Source of the DNA: Paraburkholderia aromaticivorans
Lineage (GTDB): Bacteria > Pseudomonadota > Gammaproteobacteria > Burkholderiales > Burkholderiaceae
NCBI RefSeq assembly: GCF_002278075.1
Contig: NZ_CP022990.1
Location: forward strand, 1,984,001-2,048,000
Reading direction: 5' to 3'
DNA: 64,000 nucleotides
Shown here: piece by piece, positions 25,460 to 34,134 of the stretch
How the letters are laid out: every line of letters starts with the position of its first letter
Position numbering within the stretch: position 1 is the first letter of the stretch
The notes under the pieces: generated by a model
Told to the model about the DNA's origin: nothing
The model's input: only the letters and a program-made list of their open reading frames with translations
Databases searched by the model: none
Position numbers and translations under genes: made by a program

Positions 25460-26004
25460 TTTCGGCCCACGCCAGGGACAGCTTCGAGCGCATTTTCCGC
25501 AAGGCCGCTCAGGCGCGTCTGCCGTTGAACGCCGGCGATCTGTGCGAGATCGCGCCGTTGACCGAGGCCCGCGCCGGTGTCCCCGGCTCCAAAGACACGC
25601 AAGTGGTCGTGCTGACCATCTCGTCGATCGTATTCAGACTGCTGCTGATTCTTCATTTCGACGAAGACGAGCACACGCGTGCTTACTACCTGAAAGACGC
25701 CGCCGACGAACGACCCTTTCAGGAAGTCTTTCTGGAAATCTGCAACCTGTGTTGCGGGGCGATCAATCAGGAGTTGTTGCGCTACTTTCCGGACCTCGGC
25801 ATGTCGACGCCCTATGTGCTGAACGCGCGTTGCCTGCCGCATCTGCATGAATTGAAGCCGGGTCTGCTGTCGTCGTATACGGTCACGCTGAACGGCAGCG
25901 TGCGGCTTGCCGCGACGGTGTGCGTGTGCGCGCATGCGCCGATCGACTTCATCGCCGACACTAGCGCGCTCGAAGAAACCGGCGGCGAGCTGGAGTTGTT
26001 TTGA
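25456..26004 (+). CDS. CheX/CheC-like protein
   Basis: A 182-residue protein from the GTG at 25456, overlapping the preceding stop (GTGTGA). The central FQEVFLEICNLCCGAINQEL matches the ExxN(x)nG signature shared by CheX, CheC and FliY, which dephosphorylate CheY-P. It would reset the response regulator encoded three genes later. I see no second copy of the motif, so CheX-type (one active helix, dimeric) is more likely than CheC. The longer reading frame upstream overlaps the receptor-like gene and is rejected. Confidence 0.7.
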   Translation: MISAHARDSFERIFRKAAQARLPLNAGDLCEIAPLTEARAGVPGSKDTQVVVLTISSIVFRLLLILHFDEDEHTRAYYLKDAADERPFQEVFLEICNLCCGAINQELLRYFPDLGMSTPYVLNARCLPHLHELKPGLLSSYTVTLNGSVRLAATVCVCAHAPIDFIADTSALEETGGELELF

Positions 26005-26041
26005 TTGAGCGAGGAATAGCCGTTGTGAGCGGGAACGCGAC

Positions 26042-27013
26042 ATGAACATGCACAAACCGGTCAGCAAGGTACTGGTGCTGGACGATTGCCCGGCTCACAA
26101 AGAGGCGCTGAAGCGCTTTTGCGACGAGAACAATCTGGTCGGCGTGAAAGTCGGCAAAAACCGCTTGCAGTCGGTTCTGCGCTCGAATATCGATCTGGGT
26201 GCGGTGTTGTTTGCCGAGCGCTATGGCGGTTCGCTGGAAGCCAGCGCCGAGATCGCGATCAGGATCAACGCGGTGCGTCCCGAGTTGCCGATCATCATGC
26301 GCCGGGACAACGAGCCTGGCCTGGACGGCTTGCCGGAGAGCTTGCGACGCGTGGTCTGCGCGGCGTACGTCGCGCACGATATGGCGCCGCTGCGCCAGGT
26401 GATCGACGAGTACATCTTCAGCCTGGATTATCCGAACGCACTCGTGCGCGGTATCGCCGACATGACCCAGGCCATTCTCGGCGACGTGTTCAAGGACCTG
26501 ACCATCACGTGCGACACGCCGCATATCGTGCGCGACCGCATCATCTTCGGCGAGGTGTTCAGCCTGATTCCGCTGGAAAGCGCGTGGTGCCGCGGCTACA
26601 TGATGATGCAAGCGGAAGAAACGCCGATTCTCGACCTGCTCGATCGTTACCGGATGATCGACAGCGCGCGACACGCCGAAGCGGATTTCCGCGACCTGAA
26701 TGGCGTGCTCGGCGAAGTGACGAACCTGATCTGGGGTTCCTTCAGGAACCGCTATGTCGGCGATGCGGATGCCTGGGCGCGCAGTCAGGTGCAGGTGCCG
26801 CTGCTGGTGAATCACAAGCACAAGTACATCTCGTTCGGCAGCGGCAATCCGCAACTGTGCTTCACGTACTGGTTGAAGGACCCGCAGTCGAGCCGGGCGG
26901 TCAAGTTGCATCAACGTTTTGTGTTCAGCCTGAGCTGGTCGCCGGAGGACTTCAAGGAAGTCGCGGACGATGTCGGCGCAATGGTCGAGGCAGGCGAACT
27001 GGATCTGTTCTGA
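26042..27013 (+). CDS. Pseudo-receiver fused to a CheX-like domain
   Basis: A 323-residue protein. Residues of about 8-120 look like a response-regulator receiver (KVLVLDDCPAHKEAL), but where the phospho-accepting Asp is expected the sequence is AVLFAERYGG, so it is probably not phosphorylated. Residues of about 150-320 carry a second ExxN motif (LNGVLGEVTNLIWGSF), as in CheX-type phosphatases. It stands between the CheX-like and CheY-like genes, and may dock onto the kinase or CheY and control phosphatase activity. I know of no named family with this exact fusion. Confidence 0.68.
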   Translation: MNMHKPVSKVLVLDDCPAHKEALKRFCDENNLVGVKVGKNRLQSVLRSNIDLGAVLFAERYGGSLEASAEIAIRINAVRPELPIIMRRDNEPGLDGLPESLRRVVCAAYVAHDMAPLRQVIDEYIFSLDYPNALVRGIADMTQAILGDVFKDLTITCDTPHIVRDRIIFGEVFSLIPLESAWCRGYMMMQAEETPILDLLDRYRMIDSARHAEADFRDLNGVLGEVTNLIWGSFRNRYVGDADAWARSQVQVPLLVNHKHKYISFGSGNPQLCFTYWLKDPQSSRAVKLHQRFVFSLSWSPEDFKEVADDVGAMVEAGELDLF

Positions 27014-27033
27014 GTGGGGTCATAGGAAAAAAC

Positions 27034-27399
27034 ATGTCGAAAATTCTGGTGGTGGATGATTCGAGCACGGTGCGCGACGAAGTGGCCGGCTTTCTGAAGA
27101 AGAACGGTCTGGATGTCGACACGGCGGTGGACGGCAAGGACGGCCTCGCCAAGCTGAAGGCCAGCCCCGGCATCAAGCTGGTGATCAGCGACGTCAACAT
27201 GCCGAATATGGACGGCCTGACGATGGTCGAGAAGATTCGCGGCGAACTCGCGAACAAGACCGTCAACGTCATCATGCTGACGACCGAAAGCAGTCCGGCG
27301 ATGAAGGAGCGCGGCAAGGCGGCCGGCGTCAAAGGATGGATCGTCAAGCCGTTCAAGGGTGACGCGGTGCTGGAAACGTTCCGCAAACTGGCGAGCTAG
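27034..27399 (+). CDS. CheY-like single-domain response regulator
   Basis: A 121-residue receiver domain from the ATG at 27034 (TAGGAAAA ribosome site). Acidic pocket DD at residues 8-9, phosphoacceptor Asp53 (VISDVNMPNMDG), Thr in MLTTESS, and Lys in VKPFKGD are all present. It has no output domain, so it acts by protein contact. It is the last gene of the five-gene cluster and the probable target of the CheA-like kinase and the CheX-like proteins. Confidence 0.93.
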   Translation: MSKILVVDDSSTVRDEVAGFLKKNGLDVDTAVDGKDGLAKLKASPGIKLVISDVNMPNMDGLTMVEKIRGELANKTVNVIMLTTESSPAMKERGKAAGVKGWIVKPFKGDAVLETFRKLAS

Positions 27400-28251
27400 A
27401 CGCTGCTGCGCGCTCGTCGCGCGCAAAGGTGAGGATTTTCGGGAGCCGCGTGCGGGCGCGCCTGTGAGTCCGTTCCGCGGTCGCTGCGACGCTCGAAACA
27501 CGCTGAATACGCGAACAAACCGGTCGGCGCGGCGGTCGCGGCCGTGCTTGCGAATGCGCTCGCTGGTGCAAAGGTGAGAATATTCGGGACCCTCCGCGCA
27601 TCCACATGACGGCGGTTGGAAAGCCCGGTTGATTGAGGCGTGCACGACCCGTGCGCGCTTTCTCCGCTCGCAAACCCAGCATTGAAACGGTGAGCGGCAA
27701 CATCGATCGGCACTCACCAGGCCGCTGCTTTCAGCGCAATGGTGTCGACGGCCGGCACATATCGATCACAACGCCCACCCCACGAGCGAATCGCGCCTCT
27801 CATAGCGGGCCACGCGCGCGCGCGGCCGCTTACCTGGGTATGCAGATTACTCCACTGGATTTAAAGGTGAGGGTTTGCGGGAGTGGCCTGTTCTGGTGCA
27901 CCCGTGCCACGCCCAGCATGCCGTTGCGGCCTGCCCCCAAGTGCGAAAGGTGAGCGTTTTCGGGAGCGATTCAACGCGCACCTCGCGCCAGCGCCTCGCC
28001 GCTCCTTGCCAAAGGTGAGTCTTTTCGGGAGCTGACGGGCAACCCGTACGGTGCGCCAGACGTGGCATGTCATATCACGTTTGGTGTTGAAAGAGTTGGG
28101 AAGAAATTGGCAACCTTGGGGGCTGTTCCGCGTTTTGAGAACACGCGCGTGCAGGGATGATGGCGACGCGGACGACAGCGGGCGCGGAGTGACCATATCC
28201 GCACGCCGGGTGCCTGTCTCTGAAAAACGATCGTCTCCTGGAATCAGTTGG
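27400..28251. other. Intergenic region with five iteron-like elements
   Basis: An 850-bp gap without a credible gene; open frames here are G+C-driven and lack ribosome sites. It holds the iteron-like copies at 27425-28030. The last 200 bp presumably contain the promoter of the OmpR-type regulator. Confidence 0.65.
27425..28030 (+). repeat. Five iteron-like elements, TTCGGGA subtype
   Basis: Copies at 27425-27444, 27570-27589, 27863-27882, 27946-27965 and 28011-28030 read AAAGGTGAG, four or five variable bases, then TTTTCGGGA (ATTCGGGA and TTGCGGGA variants). These are exact reverse complements of the best origin iterons, all in one orientation, 65-293 bp apart. Confidence 0.9.
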
Positions 28252-28998
28252 ATGAGTCAGCATATTCTTTTCGTGGGCGCCGATGCGGGCTTGACTGCCG
28301 TGGTGGGCGAATCATTGCGCGGGCAGGGCTGCGGCGCGTCCGCACGGCCGCCTGGCGCCGGGCTCAAGCACGTGGTCGAGATGGAGCGGCCTTCGCTGGT
28401 GGTCCTCGACATCTCGGCGCCGCACGGCGACGGTCTCGCCGTCTTGCGCGATTTGCGCATGAGCGGCAACGACGTGCCCGTGATTCTGCTCTCGGCGAGC
28501 AGCAAAGCGATCGATCGCGTGATCGGCCTCGAACTCGGCGCCGACGATTTCATGAGCAAGCCCGCCGACCCGGCCGAGCTGCTCGCCCGCATTCGCGTGT
28601 TGCTGCGCCGGCACGGTACGCTCGCGCCGGGCGCGCCGGAGACGCGGCCGCCGTATCGCTTCGGCCGTTGCGAACTGAACTTCTCCGCTCGCGAATTGCG
28701 GCGCGACAACGAGCACTTCGCGTTGCGCAGTTCCGAGTTCGCGTTGCTGAAGATCTTCGTCAATCACGCGATGACCGTGCTCACGCGCGTGCAACTCAAC
28801 GAGAAGCTGCGTGGCAATAGCGTGTTGCATCAAGGACGCAGCCTCGACGTGTCGATCTGGCGGCTGCGTCGTCTGATCGAAATCGATCCTTCCGAGCCGC
28901 GCTATGTGCAAACAGTGTGGGGACGCGGCTATGTGTTCGTGCCGCACGGAGAACTCGGCGCGGCCGAGCGCGGCGCGATGATCGCGCCCGGCGTGTAG
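28252..28998 (+). CDS. OmpR/PhoB-family response regulator
   Basis: A 248-residue protein from the ATG at 28252 (MSQHILFVGADAG); the frame continues upstream but without a ribosome site. The receiver domain has Asp53 (LVVLDISAPHGDG) and Lys in FMSKPADP. The acidic pair at the N-terminus is altered (GAD rather than DD), so phosphorylation may be weak. The C-terminal winged helix (SSEFALLKIFVNH...SLDVSIWRLRRLIE...VWGRGYVF) is standard. No kinase gene is adjacent. Iteron-like elements lie on both sides of the gene. Confidence 0.88.
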   Translation: MSQHILFVGADAGLTAVVGESLRGQGCGASARPPGAGLKHVVEMERPSLVVLDISAPHGDGLAVLRDLRMSGNDVPVILLSASSKAIDRVIGLELGADDFMSKPADPAELLARIRVLLRRHGTLAPGAPETRPPYRFGRCELNFSARELRRDNEHFALRSSEFALLKIFVNHAMTVLTRVQLNEKLRGNSVLHQGRSLDVSIWRLRRLIEIDPSEPRYVQTVWGRGYVFVPHGELGAAERGAMIAPGV

Positions 28999-29017
28999 AT
29001 CCGCGGAGCGTTACCCA

Positions 29018-29037
29018 AAAGGTGAGAGTTTTCGGGA
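29018..29037 (+). repeat. Isolated iteron-like element
   Basis: AAAGGTGAGAGTTTTCGGGA, a full match to the family, 20 bp after the stop of the OmpR-type regulator and upstream of a convergent gene end. Confidence 0.85.
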
Positions 29038-29111
29038 GCGCTGGAGACGCGCCGACGTTGCTCTGTACTTTGCTCTGTACTTGCTCCGTTTTTTGCTCTG
29101 TCTCTCGCTCG

Positions 29112-29870
29112 TCACGCCGGCTTCGCGATCTCGCGAATGTCGGCGACCGGCGTTTGGCCGAATGCATCGCTCAAAGCGTAATCGAGCAACTGGGTGGCGC
29201 ATTGTTCAGGCGTCGACAGTTGCCCGTTGCGCTTGAGGTCCTCGAACTTCTCGCGCATGGGGAACTGCTCGACGCCGCTGCCGCGAATCTCCGCCTGCAT
29301 ATTCGTATCGATCACGCCCGGCGCCAGACTGCAGATGCGCAGCGCGCGGTTGGCGTCGAGTGCGACCGCGCGCGCGTGATGATCGAGCGCGGCCTTCGTC
29401 GCGCAGTAGATGCTCCAGCCGGGATACGCATTGCGCGCCGCGCCGCTCGAAATGTGCACGATGCGCCGGTCGGTCGCGTCGACGGCGGCTGCGGCGAGCG
29501 CGCTCGCCAGCATCAGCGGCGTGGCGACATTGAGGCTCACGGCGGTCGCGATGGATGCCGCGTCTTGTCCTTCAATGGGGCCGATGGGTTGCACCATCCC
29601 CGCGTTGTTGATCAGCAGAACCGTTTGCGCGCCAGTGGCGAATCCACGCAGCGCATCGCTTGCAATCCATTGCGCGACGCGTGCGGTGTCGGCCAGTTCC
29701 AGCTCGATTTCTTCGAGCAGCGCCGGAAAGCGCGCTTTGAGCACGGCGTGACGCGAGCGGGACAAACCCAGCACTGCGATACCGCGCGCCAGCAGTTGTT
29801 CGGCGAGCGCCGCGCCCAGACCGCGCGTGTGGCCGGTGACGATCGCGCGAATTGGAGAAGAGGTGGTCAT
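29112..29870 (-). CDS. Short-chain dehydrogenase/reductase
   Basis: A 252-residue SDR from the ATG at 29870 (AGGGAC ribosome site). The cofactor motif is TGHTRGLG, the NNAG motif is present (LLINNAGMVQP), and the catalytic Ser and YxxxK appear as HISSGAARNAYPGWSIYCATKAAL read across the active site (Ser, then Tyr-Cys-Ala-Thr-Lys). The basic Arg after the first glycine loop suggests NADP(H), as in sepiapterin-reductase-like SDRs. Substrate unknown. It is followed on the same strand, upstream, by the GlxA-type regulator with a 97-bp gap. Confidence 0.88.
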   Translation of the reverse strand: MTTSSPIRAIVTGHTRGLGAALAEQLLARGIAVLGLSRSRHAVLKARFPALLEEIELELADTARVAQWIASDALRGFATGAQTVLLINNAGMVQPIGPIEGQDAASIATAVSLNVATPLMLASALAAAAVDATDRRIVHISSGAARNAYPGWSIYCATKAALDHHARAVALDANRALRICSLAPGVIDTNMQAEIRGSGVEQFPMREKFEDLKRNGQLSTPEQCATQLLDYALSDAFGQTPVADIREIAKPA

Positions 29871-29967
29871 GTCGGTCCCTGGAGTCGTTGGCTTTGGAAA
29901 GGCCGCTATTTTCTCACGCAAGGTTTTCCCGCGCTGAGCGCTGACGGTCGGACAGGTTGCCAGGGCT

Positions 29968-30927
29968 TCAGGTCGAGCGGAAGCGATCCCGATACTGCAT
30001 GGGCGTTGCGCCGATCCGTTTGGTGAAGACAATGCGCATGCGGTCCGCCGTGCCGAAGCCGCAGTCGTACGCGATCGCCTTGAGCGCCGCGCCGCTGCTC
30101 TCGAGCAGCTTGCGCGCGGCATCCACCCGGGCGCGCTCGACGAATTCATGCGGCGTTACGCCCGTCTCCTGCACGAACACCCGCGCGAAGTTGCGCGCGC
30201 TCATACCGGCGACGTCGGCCAGTTGCTTCACTGTGAAGCTCTCGCGAATCCGTTCCATGACGTGCGCCTGGACTTTGGCGACCGGCGACGTCTCGTCGGC
30301 CGGCGCCGTCAGGTAGGGGCTGAATTGCGACTGGCCGCCTTGCCGCTGCGCGAACACCACGAGGCGTTTGGCGACCGCCAGCGCGATGTGTGGCCCGTGA
30401 TCCTCGGTGACCAGCGCGAGCGATAGATCGATGCCGGCCGTGACGCCCGCCGACGTGACGAGCGGTCCGTCGCGCAGATAGATACGGTCGAAATCGACGC
30501 GCGCATTGGGGAATTGCGCGGCCAGTTGCACCGCATGCTGCCAGTGCGTGGTGACGTTGCGGCCATCGAGCAAGCCCGCGTGGCCGAGCGCGAATGCGCC
30601 GGTGCAGATGGAACCGTAACGGCCGCACTGCGTGGCGACGTCTGCGAGCCACTCCAGCACGCGCGCATCGGGCGCGCGATCGGGCAGCGCGGGGCCGCCC
30701 GCGACCAGCGCCAGATCGAACGGGCGACGCGCTTCGCTGAAGATGGCGTCGGCGACCAGCGTCATGCCGTTGGACGCCCGCAATGGTGCGGCTTCCGCGC
30801 TGAGCAACTTCACCTCATAGCGATCGTTGGGCGAGATGAACCGGTTGGCTTCGGAAAACACGTCGACCGGACCGGCGACGTCGAGCGCCTGCACTCCGGG
30901 AAAGATGGCGATCGCAACGGTGGGCAT
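29968..30927 (-). CDS. GlxA-family transcriptional regulator (DJ-1/PfpI domain plus AraC helix-turn-helix)
   Basis: A 319-residue protein. Residues of about 1-185 are a DJ-1/PfpI-like domain (VAIFPGVQALDVAGPVDVF; nucleophile-elbow-like SICTGAFALGHAG with Cys). The C-terminal about 100 residues hold the two AraC helix-turn-helices (VKQLADVAGMSARNFARVF; IAYDCGFGTADRMRIVF). Such regulators respond to small nitrogenous metabolites in several bacteria. It is divergent from an HD-domain gene across 239 bp, which is the likely target. Confidence 0.9.
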   Translation of the reverse strand: MPTVAIAIFPGVQALDVAGPVDVFSEANRFISPNDRYEVKLLSAEAAPLRASNGMTLVADAIFSEARRPFDLALVAGGPALPDRAPDARVLEWLADVATQCGRYGSICTGAFALGHAGLLDGRNVTTHWQHAVQLAAQFPNARVDFDRIYLRDGPLVTSAGVTAGIDLSLALVTEDHGPHIALAVAKRLVVFAQRQGGQSQFSPYLTAPADETSPVAKVQAHVMERIRESFTVKQLADVAGMSARNFARVFVQETGVTPHEFVERARVDAARKLLESSGAALKAIAYDCGFGTADRMRIVFTKRIGATPMQYRDRFRST

Positions 30928-31166
30928 CGAAAACTTCCTTTGACGATGGGCGGACTGCGCCTGTCGCGGCAGTCAACGCGGTGCGTTTGGCAGTGTTCAA
31001 CGGTCCGCGACGATTGTTTGCGGCGGCGCGTTGACCAATACTGGACTTCACCGGACGCGTTGCTTGCATCACTGAAAGAAGCGCCGCGGACCAGCATACC
31101 AAACGCGCTTTCAGCTCACAAAGACCGCGCGTTCCGTTCACTCGAATCCACCACGGAGTTCATCAC

Positions 31167-31805
31167 ATGACCACTATCGCAGGCATTCAGATTCCCGACA
31201 GCATGATGGCGCGCGAAGCGACGCAACTCGTGCGCGATACCGAAACCGAGTTGTTGTATCACCATTCCCGGCGGGTTTTTCTGTTCGGCTCGCTGGCCGG
31301 CGCGCGCAAACAACTGAAGTACGATTCCGAACTGCTGTACATCGGCGCGATGTTCCATGACATGGGACTGGTTGCGCCGTATAGCAGCGAACATGACCGC
31401 TTCGAGGTGGACGGCGCAAACGCGGCGCGTGACTTCCTGCGGCGTCATGGCATCAGCGAGGACGACATCGATCAGGTGTGGAACTCGATCGCGCTGCACA
31501 CCACGCCTGGCATTCCGCAGCATATGAAGCCGGTGGTCGCGCTGGTCACGGCGGGGGTGGAAATGGACGTACTGGGCCTTGCCTACGATGAATTCACCGA
31601 GCACCAGCGCCATGAGGTCATTCACGCACATCCGCGAGGCGCGCATTTCAAGGAAGGCATTATCGACGCGTTCGCGCACGGCACGATTCACAAACCGGAG
31701 ACCACCTTCGGGAACGTGAAAGCGGACGTGCTGGCGTTGAAGGACCCGCATTATCATCGCGAGAATTTCTGCACGATGATTCTGGGCTCGGCGTGGAAGG
31801 ATTGA
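31167..31805 (+). CDS. HD-domain hydrolase (cyanamide hydratase-like)
   Basis: A 212-residue HD-fold metal protein: an early His (HHSRRVFLFG), the HD pair (GAMFHDMGLV), a middle His-rich segment (IALHTTPGIPQHMKP) and a late Asp region. The layout is that of HD proteins related to fungal cyanamide hydratase. It has a good ribosome site (GGAG). Divergent arrangement with the GlxA-type regulator is consistent with induction by a small nitrogen compound, but the substrate is not determinable from sequence. Confidence 0.78.
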   Translation: MTTIAGIQIPDSMMAREATQLVRDTETELLYHHSRRVFLFGSLAGARKQLKYDSELLYIGAMFHDMGLVAPYSSEHDRFEVDGANAARDFLRRHGISEDDIDQVWNSIALHTTPGIPQHMKPVVALVTAGVEMDVLGLAYDEFTEHQRHEVIHAHPRGAHFKEGIIDAFAHGTIHKPETTFGNVKADVLALKDPHYHRENFCTMILGSAWKD

Positions 31806-31847
31806 GTTGGCGGCGAGCGTCGCGAGCAGAAGGCCAGACTTAGGCGC

Positions 31848-33434
31848 TCAGCCCTTGCCATGCAACGCGGCGATCTCCTGCAGATCGAGATCGCGTTCGA
31901 GAACGGTCAACAGCTCATCGTGAAGCAAGCCCGTTCGATGCAGATGCAATAGCTCGACGCGAGCCGCGGAGACGGCTGCCAGCACAACGTCGTAATGGGC
32001 AGCGCGTTCTGCGGCGGGGAAGGCTGCTTCGTGCTGATAGGCCTCTGTAATGCGCGTACGGTAGCTGTACTGTTCCAGCAAACGCGGATGAATGACGCTG
32101 CCGTCCGGCCCATGCACCAGCGGCCGGATCGCGGCGAGCTGCGCGGCTTCGAGCCGTGCCCATGCCTGCGGCTCGGTCAGATGGCGGGCGTTTCGCTCGG
32201 CCGCCTGGTCCGGATTGATCCATTGGATCAGTGGTCCGATCGTCGTGCCTTGACCGAGCACTGTCACCAGAATCACGGCAAATGAGGCGACCAGAATCAG
32301 ATCGCGGCCAGGCATCGTCTCGGGTAAGGAGAGCGCGATAGCCAATGTGACCACGCCACGCATGCCCGCCCAACTCGTGACAGTGGCCGAGCGCCAGTCG
32401 GCCATGCCGCCCTCGCGACGCGTCAATTTGCACACGAGCGCTTTCAGCCATTCCATCGCGAAGACCCACACGAAACGTGACAGCACGACGGCCGCAAGCA
32501 CCGCGCCGACGGCCGGAGCGAACGCGGTCAACGTATCGCCGACGCCGCCCAGCCGCACGATCACGCCGCGCAGCGATAGCCCGATCAGCATGAACACCAG
32601 CGCTTCCATCAGGAAGATCAGGACCTGCCAGAAGGCGGTGCCGCGCATTCTTACCGCTGCCGAGAAGACTTCGTGCTGATGCCAGCCGAGCACCATCCCG
32701 CAACTCACCGTCGCGATCACGCCCGATACATCCAGCATGTCCCCGACGATGTAGCTGATCCAGGCAGAAAGCGTCGATGCGACGATGACAAGGTACGCGT
32801 CGTCGAGATAGCGCAGCAGCTTGACGACCAGGAAGCCGACCGCTACGCCTACCGTTACGCCGCCCAGCGCTAGTACGGCGAAGCGTCCGATCGCATGCTG
32901 TGCGCTGAAGGTACCAGTGAGCGCGGCAGCGACCGCGAAGCGGAACAGCACGAGCCCGGCGGCGTCGTTGAGGAGGCTTTCGCCTTCGAGGATCACCATC
33001 AGGCGGCGCGGTAGCGCAACGCGTTCGAGCACAGCCTTCGCGGCGACGGCATCTGGCGGTGAGACGATCGCACCCAACGCGAAGCAGGCGGCCCATGGCA
33101 ACGCTGGCACGACCCAATGCACGACCAGACCGACGGCAAGCGTGGTGAACGCGACGGCGCCGATCGCGAGCAGCAGGATGCCGCCGAGATTGCGCTTGAA
33201 CTCGTCCCAAACGGAGAAGTAGGCGCCGTCCATGAGGAGCGGCGGCAGGAACACGATCAGGACCAGCTCGGGGTCGAGATCGAAGCGCGGGAGTCCGGGC
33301 ACGAAGGCCATCGCCGCACCGCCGACCAGCAGTGCGGCGGCTGGCGGCAGACGCAGCCGCTTGGCGAGCAGTTCCAAACCGATGATCGCGACGAGCGACA
33401 GCAGAACGACTTTGAAGCCCATGACGGACGACAT
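31848..33434 (-). CDS. CPA1-family Na+/H+ antiporter
   Basis: A 528-residue membrane protein with about 12 transmembrane segments in the first 400 residues. Family motifs include FLPPLLMDGAYF, GAIVSPPDAVAAKAVLE (ion-binding Asp region), EGESLLNDAAGLVLFRFAV (the catalytic ND pair) and SWAGMRGVVTLAIALSLP. A soluble tail of about 120 residues follows. It exports Na+ (or K+) in exchange for H+. No partner gene is evident. Confidence 0.93.
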   Translation of the reverse strand: MSSVMGFKVVLLSLVAIIGLELLAKRLRLPPAAALLVGGAAMAFVPGLPRFDLDPELVLIVFLPPLLMDGAYFSVWDEFKRNLGGILLLAIGAVAFTTLAVGLVVHWVVPALPWAACFALGAIVSPPDAVAAKAVLERVALPRRLMVILEGESLLNDAAGLVLFRFAVAAALTGTFSAQHAIGRFAVLALGGVTVGVAVGFLVVKLLRYLDDAYLVIVASTLSAWISYIVGDMLDVSGVIATVSCGMVLGWHQHEVFSAAVRMRGTAFWQVLIFLMEALVFMLIGLSLRGVIVRLGGVGDTLTAFAPAVGAVLAAVVLSRFVWVFAMEWLKALVCKLTRREGGMADWRSATVTSWAGMRGVVTLAIALSLPETMPGRDLILVASFAVILVTVLGQGTTIGPLIQWINPDQAAERNARHLTEPQAWARLEAAQLAAIRPLVHGPDGSVIHPRLLEQYSYRTRITEAYQHEAAFPAAERAAHYDVVLAAVSAARVELLHLHRTGLLHDELLTVLERDLDLQEIAALHGKG

Positions 33435-34134
33435 GCGCGGCCTCGCTGGGTGGCAGGAGAACTACTTTTTATCACACGGTGGGTGGGGTGCCTGTGGTTG
33501 CGCCGACACAGGATAGGTGTGTGGTATCAATCACTTGGGTGGACTCTGCGCAGGTTGTCCACAGCCTTGCGAACAATTTGTGGGGATAACTGGCGCGCGC
33601 CTGCCCGCAGGATTTGGGTTGCCGCCAGTTGCATTCCTCCGCACCGTCGGTGACAAAGCCATTCGCTTCAAGCACTTAAGCGTGCAGCCCCCGAGTTATC
33701 AACAGCCCTGTCAACACAAACTGGGGATAACGTGTCCTGCGATGCACAGGGTCTCCAAATATCTACTCCACTTGAATCGACAACCTGGTAGTTGGCACAC
33801 GACCTCCGGTTGTCCGTGTCATCGGCACACGGCCGGTCTTTTGTGGGGAATATCGTTCACCAAAGAGTCTGATATCTGCGCTTGATCTCCACGGCGAGAA
33901 TGCGGAGCTTATTTTCTGAAGTGAAGGCGGTGCGCCAGTTCTTGAGCCTTGGCTCAACCCTATCTGACGATTTTTGTTAAAGGTTCCTACAGCTTGCGCC
34001 GGCATTCCCTGGTCCGGGTTTGTGTGAACGCAAGTCGCGCGTAATTTTAAGAGTTGTCGGATTTTCTGGTCATCTTGGTCCCTATAGGTTGCTTGTGCGT
34101 CAAACAAGTACAAAGCAAGCCAATAGGGATAAAA
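33435..34134. other. Intergenic region with repeated DnaA-box-like elements
   Basis: A 700-bp lower-G+C gap. It contains two 36-bp related elements (33555-33590 and 33696-33731) and a more diverged third (about 33810-33855). No gene was recognised. The last 60 bp carry the leader of the RHS gene. Confidence 0.55.
33555..33731 (+). repeat. Two 36-bp diverged repeats beginning TTGTCCACA/TTATCAACA and ending GGGGATAAC
   Basis: Copies at 33555-33590 and 33696-33731 agree at 26 of 36 positions. Each starts with a DnaA-box-like 9-mer and ends with TGGGGATAAC, an inverted near-copy of it, so each unit has inverted ends. A third, weaker unit (TTGTCCGTG...TTTGTGGGGAATATC) lies at about 33810-33855. 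Confidence 0.55.

Noticed and set aside
33555..33731. A chromosomal oriC of the DnaA type
   Set aside because: Only two or three imperfect DnaA-like boxes are seen and no dnaA, dnaN, gyrB or rpmH genes are near; the replicon's origin is better placed at 5433-7518.
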